64,000 nt of DNA from Asparagopsis taxiformis (lineage: Eukaryota > Rhodophyta > Florideophyceae > Bonnemaisoniales > Bonnemaisoniaceae). Below the pieces are notes generated by a model. The model was not told the DNA's origin, did not search any database, and saw only the letters and a list, made by a program, of their open reading frames with translations. Positions within the stretch are counted from its first letter, which is position 1, and every line of letters begins with the position of its first letter. Below are positions 53,784 through 64,000 of this stretch, piece after piece. The position numbers and the translations under genes are program-made. The stretch covers positions 1 through 64,000 of the forward strand of contig JALQPE010001716.1 in NCBI GenBank assembly GCA_030407315.1, read 5' to 3'.

Positions 53784-54516
53784 CTAGTCAGTCTTCGATT
53801 TTTCTTGAGAACATACGGCGCAGATTCTTTGATCAGTCCCTCCCCCGCTGCATAGATCGTGCACTTTTTTGGAACACTTCGTACAGACTGAAAGGAGACG
53901 CTCCGGTCGTTGTGCATCAGCATTATCTGCGAGAATGCAGAACTCTCTTGATGCACAAACTACAGATTCTCGTGGTATGGAAGGAGAACATTGGCGTGTT
54001 TTGGGTACTTCGAATTGTTCCCTATTATCGAGACTTTCAATGACACTTTTTGGATCCGAATCCTTCGCTCGTAGTCGTGATAAATTTCGTGAGTCTAATC
54101 GGTCCGTACGAATACCCTTTCGTAGTCTCCATTCTGTATTATCGTTTTCCTCGCTGTGCTCTTCGTCAAGTGCATCGGTATCTGGGCTGCATGAGCTGGA
54201 TCCAAACCTAGACAGAAAACTTTTAGTTTCGGACTGTAACTCCCCAATTTCCATTGATCTAGACCTTGTGTTTCGTGAGGTTTGTGAAGTGTTCTTCATG
54301 TCCTTCGCGCACCTCATTAATCGATCTCTTGCTAGAATAAAACAATCCCTACTCTGTTCCACAAGCGTACATGATCGTCTTGTCGCCAGACAGGCAATAC
54401 CAGTAGTCATTGTACCTGCATAGGTGTCCAGGACATTCCCCCCTTCGGGAGCAAATGTAGTCATGATCTCAGCCAACAAGAAAGGGTTTTTCTCCTCCAC
54501 TCGCACGCGAGCTCTA
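53784..54516 (-). pseudogene. Truncated beta-class DNA amino-methylase with C-terminal PHD-like motif
   Basis: Residues at the start, EEKNPFLLAEIMTTF and GGNVLDTYAGTMTTGIACLA, are motif X/I of an N6_N4_Mtase (AdoMet-binding 'D-x-Y-A-G-T'), followed by TLVEQSRDCFILARDRL. A disordered acidic/Ser region follows, then a Cys/His cluster (VCTKCSKKVHDLCSGGG, RICAVCSQEK) resembling part of a PHD finger. There is no ATG. The upstream part with the DPPY motif is missing because the sequence changes at 54517 into the end of a CACTA-type element. A homologue of the E2 methylase class, but not a direct copy. Confidence 0.6.
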
Positions 54517-54534
54517 CACTACGGTGTTGGGAAT

Positions 54535-54900
54535 GAAAAAAGACAGTAAATTTACTGTCTGAGACAGTAAAAATTACTGTCTGGCCAAGACAGTGCGCGG
54601 AGACAGTAAAATTTACTGTCTGGAAATTTCAGAATACTGCTGCAGCAATAAACTGGCACGAAATCTGGGCAGTACCAAAAACAGTAAAATTTACTGTCCA
54701 GAACAGTAAATTTTACTGTCCGGAAGTGTTGCCGCCAGACAGTATGTGCAGACAGTACATTTTACTGTCTGAGGCAGTGCATTGTATTGTATTACTGCAC
54801 TGTCTGGGTAAATCTGTAGACAGTAGTGTAGATAGCAAATTGTATTGTCTGCGGGTAGTACCGTGTATTGGTTCACAACACTGTCTCGTGGAGTGGACTT
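54535..54900. repeat. ACAGTAAATTTACTGT palindrome cluster
   Basis: Many copies of palindromic ACAGTAAATTTACTGT and variants (ACAGTAAAATTTACTGT, AGACAGTA...TACTGTCT) within 370 bp next to the CACTA end. This is the typical look of subterminal transposase-binding repeats. A short version (GCAGTAAAAATCACTGTCT) sits beside the other end near 62690. Confidence 0.75.
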
Positions 54901-55719
54901 GAGAGGAAATATGGAGCATAGTGTTGGTGTGAAGGTAAATATTGGAATGGTGTAATGGTGTGTGGTATACGAAGATAGTAATTGTGGTCGAGCTTTACAG
55001 ATATTTGTAGGTAGCGAAGTTAGTACGAGGGAGGATAAATGAAAGAGGATAGCAGATCGACCGACCTAGAATGGGATTGAGGTTTCTAGTCTCAGTGAAG
55101 CCTATTCTGCCAATAGAGAATAGAATCATGTTTATGTCAGTTGGGATAGGAGATGACACTATCGATTTTAGTGCGATGACAATTAGAATCGTGCTGAAGG
55201 GCCTGCAATCGCTGAGGAATGTGACGTCATATTCCTCAATTTCCGAACGGAAGTTGGGAATAAATAGGAGTTCACGAATGGGAGCAGCGATGCACAAAAT
55301 TGGTGCAGAAAGAGCTTTTCGAGCTAATCACTGAGGCTTCCGTGAAGGAACTGAAACAGATACGGAAGAGTGTTCCATAGTTGATTACTTTCTCAATTCG
55401 AGAGCTATTTGCGATCATAGTCGCGATGCGCCGAGTGAACCAAAGCGTAAACAGCTGTTATCTCCTCTGGTGCCGTCTCCATGTTGAATCCTGCGACTTG
55501 TACATGTGTGAGAGATGCTGACAATGTGAACATCGCCGGTATGCGAAACAGCCAATTGTCGAGCAGAACGTGTGTTGAGACAGCTGTTCGGAAATGGGTT
55601 TTTCTGGCGCACAGAAAGGCTGATTGCAAGATTTTCCAAACGCCTCACACCACAAAACACACGCTTTCAACAATATATCCAACAAAAAATTTCATGGATC
55701 AAGCCGCCAACCACAATTC
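54901..55719. other. No gene recognised
   Basis: Overlapping short ORFs. The minus frame 55405-55629 has fairly natural composition (VQVAGFNMETAPEEITAVYA) and could be the 3' end of a gene, but I cannot name it. Confidence 0.3.
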
Positions 55720-56440
55720 ATGACAACCAATCATCAGTTCACTCTCGCCAATGTGCAAGTAGCATTAATGCTAGTGTGGTCAATTGACCACACTCGACCG
55801 TGGCAAACAAGTATCGCAAGCGGATCGTTATCTCATCGCCTTGCGTAGTTGGCAATCCGCACAGTCCATACGCACGCAATTGATTGACACCAATGCGACG
55901 CCACACGCGCTTCTGTTCGTCGCTACCACGCTGCATCGTCGCTTCCAAACCGATTGGTTGATGTTCACCGATGACGCACAGCGCATTGACGCCTTTTGAA
56001 TCCCGCTTCTCGCGCTCGCGCTCCCCCTTCACCACCTCCGGGCTCTTTTTCTTCGCGCACGCGTGCCACTTTGCGATGGCAAATGTGTGATCGTCACTGC
56101 GCGACTCTAGGTGGCTCGACCTCCGTCGCGTCTTCTCTGAGGAACACGTGCACATTTTTCACGTCATGTCGGCGGTCGTGCTCGAGTTTCGACACGCCGA
56201 GACACAGCTTTTGCACCGCTTTTGTGCACAAAATGTCCACGTTGTTCTGCAGACCTCCCTGTTTATGCTGGCCATTTTGCATGTCAATCTTCCCGCCTGT
56301 CTCAACCGTGCGGCGTTGCGTAATGCGCGTGCCGTTCTCACTTTTTTGCAAGCCTGGAAGGCCTATTCGAGCGACCCGGCAGTTCTTCCAACTGTCATTG
56401 CAATCCGTTTGTACATGCATCTTTACTGGTCACACCATTA
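55720..56440 (+). pseudogene. Importin-beta/transportin-like N-terminal fragment
   Basis: Starts at ATG 55720 (MTTNHQFTLANVQVALMLVW), shifts frame once near 55795, then reads SQADRYLIALRSWQSAQSIR, TQLIDTNATPHALLFVATTL and HRRFQTDWLMFTDD. This resembles the first HEAT repeats of transportin-3/importin-13 (short helix, 'A-x-x-Y/W-L...Q-S...A-W', then 'FFAAQTL'). A TTTT run at 55995-55998 precedes a stop where the frame again appears to shift; further coding-like sequence continues to about 56440 (ARAVLTFLQAWKAYSSDPAV). Two or more lesions; partial. Confidence 0.35.
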
Positions 56441-59040
56441 ATCTCACACGTGTTATTTCAACGATATGATTACGATGTCACTAGTTACGGAAAGATTGAT
56501 ACGTCTGCTCGCTTTCTCACGAGTCAATTCACCCATTTCGGTCTCGTGCCTACTGCCGAAGAGGAGCCTAGCTTTATGGACAAACATTAGGACTGAAAAA
56601 TGTATCTAATTCAAGTAAGCTTCCTAGAATTTCACAAGCTATGCTCGATACTAAGCGAGGGGATGGCGATGAGCTCTACACAGTCAACTACGATGACCCC
56701 CGATGTGGTTCACATTCGTCACAGTACCAGTCGGGGAGACTCCTACCTCTCAGATGGTGTCCCGGTGACTCCAAGACGCCACTGCTTTGTCCAATCCTGG
56801 TCCTAAGAAGATGACGGGTTACGCTATGTGTGACGTACATGAGTACCATGGAAACGTGAGTGGGAATGGTGATAGTGGGATTACTGGAGTGATGGGAGAT
56901 GAGTCTGGGGAGAAATCATACAGTTTCTATACACCTGACGGGTATTGGTGGAATATAATTGAATGGAATGATGTGTGATGTCTGCACCACGTCGACCTCC
57001 TCTCTCGCCCCAACATCGCGCAGCACTCTCAATGCAACACAGTGTGCATCTTTGTTGGCGTTACATGTGCGCCTAGTTCTTGCATCGCTGCTTCCCTCAC
57101 ATCATCATCTAACCGTCTGTAACGCAACAACATGCCACCGCATGTCGCTCACAGTCACATATGTATTTCTTAATACGCTTGTTGAAACACGGAACGCTCT
57201 TATTCACCACAGCGGCAGCTCTACACAAACTAACACTGAAACCAAGATGGAGGCAATATATCGGTGGCATTTCATTACAAATGTACTTTTTCTTTCTGCT
57301 GCTGGTGTGGCCTTGTGTTTGAAACTTGCTTGCAGGTCCTTTCCAACAGCTTAGTGTCGTAACCATTGCAGATGCGTTGCTGCTAGAATCACCCGGAGAG
57401 CTTCAATCAAATGGTTGTTGTGGACTAGTTGCGCTCGTTGTGAATCAATCGCCAGTGCGTGCATCTGTATTTGTGCGTTCGTGTGCGCGCTTACTAGATG
57501 CGATGCAATGCAATGCTCACGTACACTGTATACTACTGACTTTTACAAATATAGCTTTGTATGAGAAGCGTCGGTATGTATCCGACACCTTACCATTGCC
57601 TCACTCTGTAAAGCTTCTTTCCCAGTAGCAATTTGTATCGCATTGCACCATGACGCAGGGCAGACTGCGAGTGAAAGCAACGAGTAAACAAACTTTTCGC
57701 TCATCATTCACCACACGCTGTTGTCGTTGAAGTCATAACCATATCCACATCCCATTCTGGAAACTCTTGGAAGACAGACGAGCCCAGTCCACCACTGGTG
57801 CTTGTAGATGTAGCATTTTTAAGCTGTTCGTTTAGATAGTAAGGGATAGATGGTGTAGTGCGCAACACTAGAGAACAACGCTGTGCAGGACAACATGTTT
57901 GTTCGGCGTAAATCGTCATATGTTCCATTTGGACTATTTTGGCAGCTCACATGCATCAACCTGAATATTAAGACTCTGGACTGGCACACTCAAGTATCTG
58001 GATACGCTTGAGCAGTGGCAGGGGCGCAAGAGCCGGTCCAAGTTTTTGTACAAGGCACGTTGACACACTGCATTCACTTGATTGACACCCGAGTGCAACG
58101 ACTGGCTCGCTGTCCAGGGATGGGGGACTGCTGTGCAAGTGTTCAATACATCTCAAGATGCAGTTCAAGAATAAACATTTCAACGTTATCCGGCTCACGG
58201 TCTCAGTTGGTCAAGTCATGGATCACAGGGTGTGGTGAAAAACCTCTTTGTTTACATTGTCTCAATAGCGAGGTCGACGATATTGCGACCTCGTTACTGG
58301 GACGGATTGGCATCACCGAGTGTGACAGACTGGAAGATGTGATTGGGCAGGAGCGAGGTGTGTGTGAAGGATAGTAAGAAACAGCGAGGTGGGTGTGTGG
58401 AAGGTGCGAATGGCGTCAAGTGATTGGCACAAGGGAGTTGAGCTCATCTGCGGACAGAGTATGGATGGCATCGTATGCCCGTTGGGACAGCCCGGGCGGA
58501 AGTGATCATGGGAAGCTCGTTTATGTATGTGTGCGGCAGTTGGGATTGGGCGCGACTGGACGGCGAATGTGGTCGAAGAATGGGCGCGGCGACTATGGTC
58601 ATGCTAAGTGGACCAACGCGGTGCGAGTCGAACCAGTTGATATATGAGGGATGTCAAGGCAAGGGGGCATTTAGACGGGCGAAAGGGTGCGTGTGACGCG
58701 AGTGGAAGGCGGTGAGGGAATGCATGCATGAATTGAGCGTGTGGGCGGACGAGGATTTGAGAAAACCTAATATGACAGTACATTGCGTGTGTGGTAGGCG
58801 CGTTGAAGTGTTACGGCGCATAAATCATCGGCGCCGATGGCTACGTCACAAACGGTGTAATCACCGCTGTAATCGGCGCCAACAGCATGTTATGGCTGCA
58901 GACGCGACAGAATGTCGACTTCATCCTTAGAATGAAGTACGCTAATTAGCCATTCTGCCCAGCACCAGGTACGAAACTTGGGACTGGGCACGTCATTAGA
59001 GCTCTAGGGTAGGTAACAGAATATAAACTTATGTGGGAGG
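56441..59040. other. No gene recognised
   Basis: About 2.6 kb with only short ORFs on both strands. 58015-58374 (+) is the longest (119 aa), with no motif. GC content rises near 58400-58900. I see nothing I can support. Confidence 0.35.
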
Positions 59041-59049
59041 ACGGGTTTT

Positions 59050-59250
59050 CAGGACAAGCTGTCGGAACTGTAATTACTGTGTTTTCTTACAGCAAAGTCA
59101 TCGTTAAGGCGGATTTGCTTTCTCAGGACAAGCTGTCAGAACTGTAAGTACTCTGTTTTCTTACAGCAAAGTCATCGTTAAGGCGGATTTGCTTTCTCAG
59201 GACAAGCTGTCGGAACTGCTATTCAGTTTTCTTACAGCAAAGGCAGTTTA
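59050..59250 (+). repeat. 74-bp tandem repeat, about 2.7 copies
   Basis: A unit starting AGGACAAGCTGTCGGAACTG recurs at 59051, 59125 and 59199. Each contains CTTACAGCAAAGTCATCGTT, one half of the palindrome that forms the next array. Confidence 0.75.
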
Positions 59251-59260
59251 CCCCGGTTGC

Positions 59261-59493
59261 TTACAGCAAAGTCATCGTAACGATGACTTTGCTGTAAGAA
59301 AACAAAACATTACAGCAAAGTCATCGTTAAGATGACTTTGCTGTAAGAAAACAAAACATTACAGCAAAGTCATCGTAACGATGACTTTGCTGTAAGAAAA
59401 CAAAACATTACAGCAAAGTCATCGTAACGATGACTTTGCTGTAAGAAAACAAAACATTACAGCAAAGTCATCGTTACGATGACTTTGCTGTAA
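59261..59493. repeat. Five tandem 37-bp palindromes, 49-bp period
   Basis: TTACAGCAAAGTCATCGT, one central base, then its exact complement, repeated at 59261, 59310, 59359, 59408 and 59457 with the identical spacer GAAAACAAAACA. The centre is A or T; copy 2 has one mismatch. Isolated copies recur at about 61198, 61339, 61480, 62268, 62378, 63617, 63729, 63870 and 63983. Confidence 0.9.
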
Positions 59494-59596
59494 GAAACCA
59501 TGGTAAACCAACTTCTCTGTAAGCATATGAGAGGGACTGATGTTTCTCACTCGGGAAGAAGGAGACGATTTCGGACCTCGCGAAAAAGGCTGCAAA

Positions 59597-60440
59597 GTGG
59601 TCTGAAACGGTTGGGGTGGTTCTAGGGAGCACTAAAACTTGTTTTAATTGCACTCAAGCTTTCTCGCTTGCGTGGAAGGGTTGGTATAATTCATCGATTT
59701 TTGGTCATCAGATTCTCACAACTGGAGATGTGATGGTCAAAATGGAACTTTGTCCGAATGATGTGCAAGTGGTCTGTAAGGGTTGGAGTGGGTCTAGGGA
59801 GTACGGAAAAGTGTTCTATGAGTTCGTAAAGCTGCTGGCTTGCGCATTAGGGCTGACAGAATGCATCGAGTTTTGGTCACCAGATTCCCACAACTGAAGA
59901 TGTGATGGCCAAAATTGAACTTTGTCGGAACGAAGTGCAAGTGGTCTGTAAGGGTTGGAGTGGGTCTGGGGAGTACTGTAATGGGTTTTATTTGCCCTGA
60001 AAGCTGGTGGCTTGCGAGGTACAGCTTCCGGAGTTCACTAATTTTTGGTCACCAGATTCTCACAACTGGAGATGTGATGGCCAAAATTGAACTTTGTCGG
60101 AACGAAGTGTAAGTGATCCGTAAGGGCTGGAGTGGCTCTAGGGAGTACGGAAAAGTGTTTTATGTGTCCGTAAAGCTGTTGAATTGCGTGGTAGGGATTC
60201 CAGAATGCATCGACTTTTGGTCACCAGACTCCCACAACTGGAGATGTGATAGCCAAAATTGAACTTTGCAAGAACGAAGTGCAAGTGTTCTGGATGCCTT
60301 CAAGTGGCCTGGAAGCGTACTCTGGACAAGTTTTCGGACCTTGAAGAGGCTCAACTGCACAATGCTGATATTGAAATGAAACATTCATATAGTCCATTTT
60401 TAACTAGAACTGCTGGAATGGATTGCGTAGCCTATAGAGG
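59597..60440 (+). repeat. 172-bp tandem satellite, about five copies
   Basis: Units start with GTGGTCTGTAAGGGTTGGAG (and variants) at 59597, 59769, 59941, 60113 and 60285. Each contains GAATGCATCGA and ACAACTGGAGATGTGATGGC. Another copy lies outside the array at about 62750-62930. The first and last copies are diverged. Short ORFs here are by-products of the repeat. Confidence 0.8.
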
Positions 60441-60479
60441 AGCAATGTAGTTATATAATAGAGCTAGAAGCATGCCTCA

Positions 60480-61545
60480 ACAACCTATCTCTCATGCCTC
60501 TAGTTCTCCTTCATCATTCCAGTCTTCCTTCCTGTGACGCACCGCGCCTCTGGTGTCACTTCACACGCCCCTCCTGTGCATTAAATACCTGTCTACCACT
60601 TCCGTATTCTACTCATACCACCACCTTCATTTTACCCCATGCCTACCATCCTATCCTTTACCTTCTGTCCTTCAGTCCTAGGCTAACCTACTTCATAACC
60701 ATCGATGTAAGGTGAATATCTAGATTCCTACCTACTTGAGAGTATAGTTTATTATAACGGAAAACGGACGGTTTTGTATAGTCAATGTGCTACACAGCAC
60801 CAGGAGTAGATTTTGCGCACCGATAATCTATGCTTGATATTGGAGAGACCGGCTTCTTGTAGCCTCGGAAAATGTGCAGGTAGTACCTTTCCAGAGGTCC
60901 TGGAGGTGTTCACACCAACTCTAGTCCATTTTAACGAGTTTGAATTTCGACCGCCAGAATCTCTGTCGTGAGAAAATGGTGGTCGAAATTTACCGTGCTG
61001 CTCTCCCAATACTGAACTTTTTAGGTAGTTCAGCCCGGGTGAACAAGACACAGATTGCTCTTCAAAGCCGCCCGAAGCCGTCGAAACCATCCTTCCACAA
61101 TGTTCCCGACTTCAAAATTCCTATCTCACCCTTCCCAAAGTGAGAGAGGGACCAAGGTACCAGACGCTTACAGCTGAGGCAGTTTACCAGGGATGCTTAC
61201 AGCAAAGTCATCGTTACGATGACTTTGCTGTAAGAAAAGAAAACATTACAGTGGGCGAAGGATTTTACCGGGTGAAAAAATCACCAAGAATTTTTTTACC
61301 GGGTAAAAAATCGTGGCTACTGTAATGAAACGTTTTCTTACAGCAAAGTCATCGTAACGATGACTTTGCTGTAAGAAAAGGAAACATTACAGTAGGCGAA
61401 GAATTTTTACCGGGTAAAAAATCACCAAGAATTTTTTTACCGGGTAAAAAAACGTGCCTGCTGTAATGTTTTCTTTTCTTACAGCAAAGTCATCGTAACG
61501 ATGACTTTGCTGTCAGCACCCGCGGTAAACTGCCTCAGCTGTAAG
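60480..61545 (+). repeat. Long tandem unit 1 ending in a nested foldback
   Basis: Begins with a pyrimidine-rich stretch (CTCATGCCTCTAGTTCTCCT-like), continues with ACGGACGGTTTTGTATAGTC and ends in a nested palindrome block (61165-61545): an outer pair CTTACAGCTGAGGCAGTTTA...CTGCCTCAGCTGTAAG, inside it 37-bp palindromes, and inside those TTTACCGGGTAAA palindromes and CATTACAG...CTGTAATG pairs. Confidence 0.75.
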
Positions 61546-62445
61546 CGGTCTGGCTTCACCCTCTCTCTCATGTCTCTTGTCTTCCTTCATCCCAGCCTAT
61601 CCCAACCTCCCTTCTATGTCGACTCCGGTGTCACTCCAGCCGACCCTTCAGTGAGTGCAATCCTTCTCTACCACCGCCATAATCTACTCATACTATCCCC
61701 TTCATGTTGCTGCATACCTACCCTCCCATCCTTCCTGATTTTCCTACAATCCTAGGCTAGCCTACTTACCAACTATGTTGGTATTGAAGGCAGCTAGATT
61801 CCTAGTAACTCAAATCTATAGTCTGCTAAAAAGGGCGATTTGGTGTGGTCACTGTGCCACACGGCACCAGGAATAGAATCTGGCCACGGATACTCTATGC
61901 TTGATCTCAGAGAGAACAGCTGCGCCAATGCTCCGAAAATGTGCTGTCAGTACCTTTCCAGACGTCCTGGAGGTGCTCATGCCAGCTCTAGTTCATTTTA
62001 GGGAGGTTGAGTTTCGACAATCAGAATTTCACTCTTGAGGAAATTGTGTTTGAAATTTTGTGCACTCCTCCCGCCGTACCAGGCAGGGCACCCAGCCCAG
62101 ACTGGGTTAGCACGACGCAGAGTGCTCCCCAACACCGCTAACAGCCGTCCAAACCATCCCTCTGCCATGTTTTACGGCTTCACAATTCCTTGCTCACCCT
62201 TCCCAAGGTGAGGGAGGGACCAAGCTCCCAGCCGCTTACAGCTGAGGCAGTTTACCAGGGATGCTTACAGCAAAGTCATCGTTACGATGACTTTGCTGTA
62301 AGAAAACGTTTTCATTACAGTGGCCAGGAATTTTTTACCCGGTAAAAAAATCATGGCTACTGTAATGAATTGTTTTCTTACAGCAAAGTCATCGTAACGA
62401 TGACTTTGCTGTAAACATCCCTGGTAAACTGCTCCGTCTGTAAGC
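61546..62445 (+). repeat. Long tandem unit 2 ending in a nested foldback
   Basis: A diverged copy of unit 1, shorter by about 170 bp, ending with a foldback block at 62232-62443 of the same nested design (two 37-bp palindromes around one ACCCGGTAAAAAA motif). Confidence 0.75.
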
Positions 62446-64000
62446 CGTTGGTCTCAACCCTCGATCTCATGTCTGTTGTCCTCCTTCATCATCTCCACAT
62501 CCCTTCCTGCTAAGCATCACTTCTCTAGTGTCACTCTACCAGTCCTTTTCGTGCATGAAATACTTTTCTACCACTGCCATAGTCTACACATACTATTGCC
62601 TCTATACTTCTGCATGCCTACGCTTCCATCTTTCTCTCCCGTGCTAGGCTTAGAGAATATCCTACTTCCTGAAGATCATTGTACAGTGAGGCAGTAAAAA
62701 TCACTGTCTCACCGTACTGTCTGAGGCCCTCTTTTCAACACCGTAGTGTATAAGGGCTGGAGTGGCTCTGGGGATTACAGAAAGGTGTTTTATCTGTCCG
62801 TAAAGCTTCTGGCTTGCGCATTAGGGCTGGCAGAATGCATCGATTTTTGGTCATCAGATTCTCACAACTGCAGATATGATGAATTTCGGCCATGGCCAAA
62901 ATTCAACTTTGTCGGAACGACGTAGATTTGGACTGGATGCCTCCAAGTGCATGCACTTGAAAGTGCACTTAGTCCAAAAAATTGTCCAGAGTACGCTCCC
63001 AGGCGATGGCCTGGAAGTGTACTCTGGACAAGTTTTTGGACCTGGAAGAGGTTGAATTGCACAATGCTTGTGTTGAAATGAAACATTTATATGGCCCATT
63101 CTTTACTTGGACAGCTGAAATCCTATCTACTCGAGAGTAAAGTATATAAAAACTGGAAACAGACGGTTTTGTATTGTCAATGTGCCACAAGGCACCAAGA
63201 GTAGATTTTGCCCTCCGATAATCTATGGTTGATTTCAGAGAGGATAACCGCGTGCAGTCACAGGACATGTGTTACCAGATCCTTCCCAGAGGTCCTGGAG
63301 GTGTTCACACCAACTCCAGCCCACTTTAACGAGTTTGAATTTCGAAAGTCAGAATCTCTGTCGTGAGAAAATTGAACCATTTCCGACCACGTGGTAGAAA
63401 TTTCGTACACTCCTCCAACCATACTAGACACAACACCCAGCTCAAACCGGGTGTAAACAACACAATGTGTTACCTAATGCCGCCTACAGCCGTCCATACC
63501 ATTCCTATACCCTGTTTCCTGTCCTGACTTCATAATTCCTTCCTCACCCTTCCCTAGGTCGGAAAAGGACGGAAGTCCCTGCCGCTTACAGCGGAAGCAA
63601 TTTACCAGGGATGCTTACAGCAAAGTCATCGTTACGATGACTTTGCTGTAAGAAAATAAATCATTACAGCAGCCATGATTTTTTACCCGGTAAAAAAATT
63701 CTTGGCCACTGTAATTGAAACGCTTTCTTACAGCAAAGTCATCGTAACGATGACTTTGCTGTAAGAAAATAAATCATTACAGCAGCCACGATTTTTCACC
63801 CGGTAAAAATTCTTGCTGATTTTTTACCCGGTAAAATTTCTTTGGCCACTGCAATGGAAACGTTTCCTTACAGCAAAGTCATCGTTACGATGACTTTGCT
63901 GTAAGAAAATAAATCATTACAGCTGCCATGATTTTTTTACCCGGTGAAAAAATTCTTGGCCACTGTAATGGAAACGCTTTCTTACAGCAAAGTCATCGTA
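62446..64000 (+). repeat. Long tandem unit 3, with CACTA end inserted, running off the window
   Basis: Same start as units 1 and 2. It is interrupted at about 62690-63110 by the short CACTA end plus a 172-bp-type satellite unit, then resumes. The terminal foldback (63582 to the end of the window) has at least four 37-bp palindromes separated by CATTACAG...CTGTAATG and ACCCGGTAAAAA motifs and is cut by the window edge. Confidence 0.7.

Larger units (their letters stand above)
54517..62748 (+). mobile_element. CACTA-ended segment, 8.2 kb
   Basis: CACTACGGTGTTG begins at 54517 and its complement CAACACCGTAGTG ends at 62748. Both are followed inward by CAGACAGT-type motifs and both are bordered by TA. 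The left end cuts the methylase gene, but the missing methylase part is not found to the right of 62748, where a 172-bp-type satellite unit continues instead. So this is either a CACTA element with a rearranged flank or two unrelated element ends. No transposase is recognisable inside. Confidence 0.45.

Noticed and set aside
59261..59493. CRISPR-like array
   Set aside because: Repeats are evenly spaced, but the spacers are identical, the repeats are full palindromes, and the genome is eukaryotic.

Overview
The window is eukaryotic nuclear DNA, dense in mobile elements. Reasons: Ty1/copia, piggyBac and EnSpm/plavaka-type transposase signatures, an NB-ARC/WD40 gene, a SET domain, AATAAA signals just downstream of two large ORFs, and one convincing GT-AG intron. 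A DnaJ-type zinc-finger gene of the LQY1/BSD2 plastid type suggests a plastid-bearing host. Long intronless ORFs in a TE-rich setting would suit a florideophyte red alga (Chondrus-like), but that is inference.

Layout. 0-6.5 kb: a small hypothetical gene and a frameshifted NB-ARC/WD40 gene, both minus strand. 6.57-21.79 kb: a piggyBac-like element whose transposase is split by an 11.1-kb insertion, E1 (9331-20478). 21.8-26.36 kb: a decayed copia retrotransposon. 26.36-49.45 kb: a 23.1-kb element, E2, of the same family as E1 but in opposite orientation. 49.45-54.5 kb: a cluster of host-type genes, nearly all carrying one lesion. 54.5-64 kb: a CACTA-ended segment, tandem satellites and foldback palindromes.

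E1/E2 family. Both elements end in CGTCTGTGTT and have two different arms. Arm A is rich in GGACGTCC, followed by arrays of a ~430-bp repeat. Arm B has 43-bp and ~24-bp tandem repeats. Each element has one A and one B arm. E1 has an AT target duplication, and removing it restores the piggyBac reading frame. E1 carries only gene remnants between near-perfect 1.9-kb inverted repeats. E2 carries five long ORFs: a plavaka/EnSpm-like transposase (1012 aa), a divergent coiled-coil protein (761 aa), a DNA amino-methyltransferase fused to a SET domain (1065 aa), a ParB/Srx-like protein (947 aa), and an overlapping 2-oxoglutarate/Fe(II) dioxygenase (394 aa). The ~430-bp repeats contain a 16-bp palindrome, TGTGCCGTACGGCACA, intact in all ten E2 copies and broken in all six E1 copies.

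Working idea (inference): E2 is an autonomous transposon carrying its own DNA/chromatin-modification set (methylase, lysine methylase, oxygenase) and a ParB-fold protein that might recognise the palindrome arrays. I consider this the most novel system in the window.
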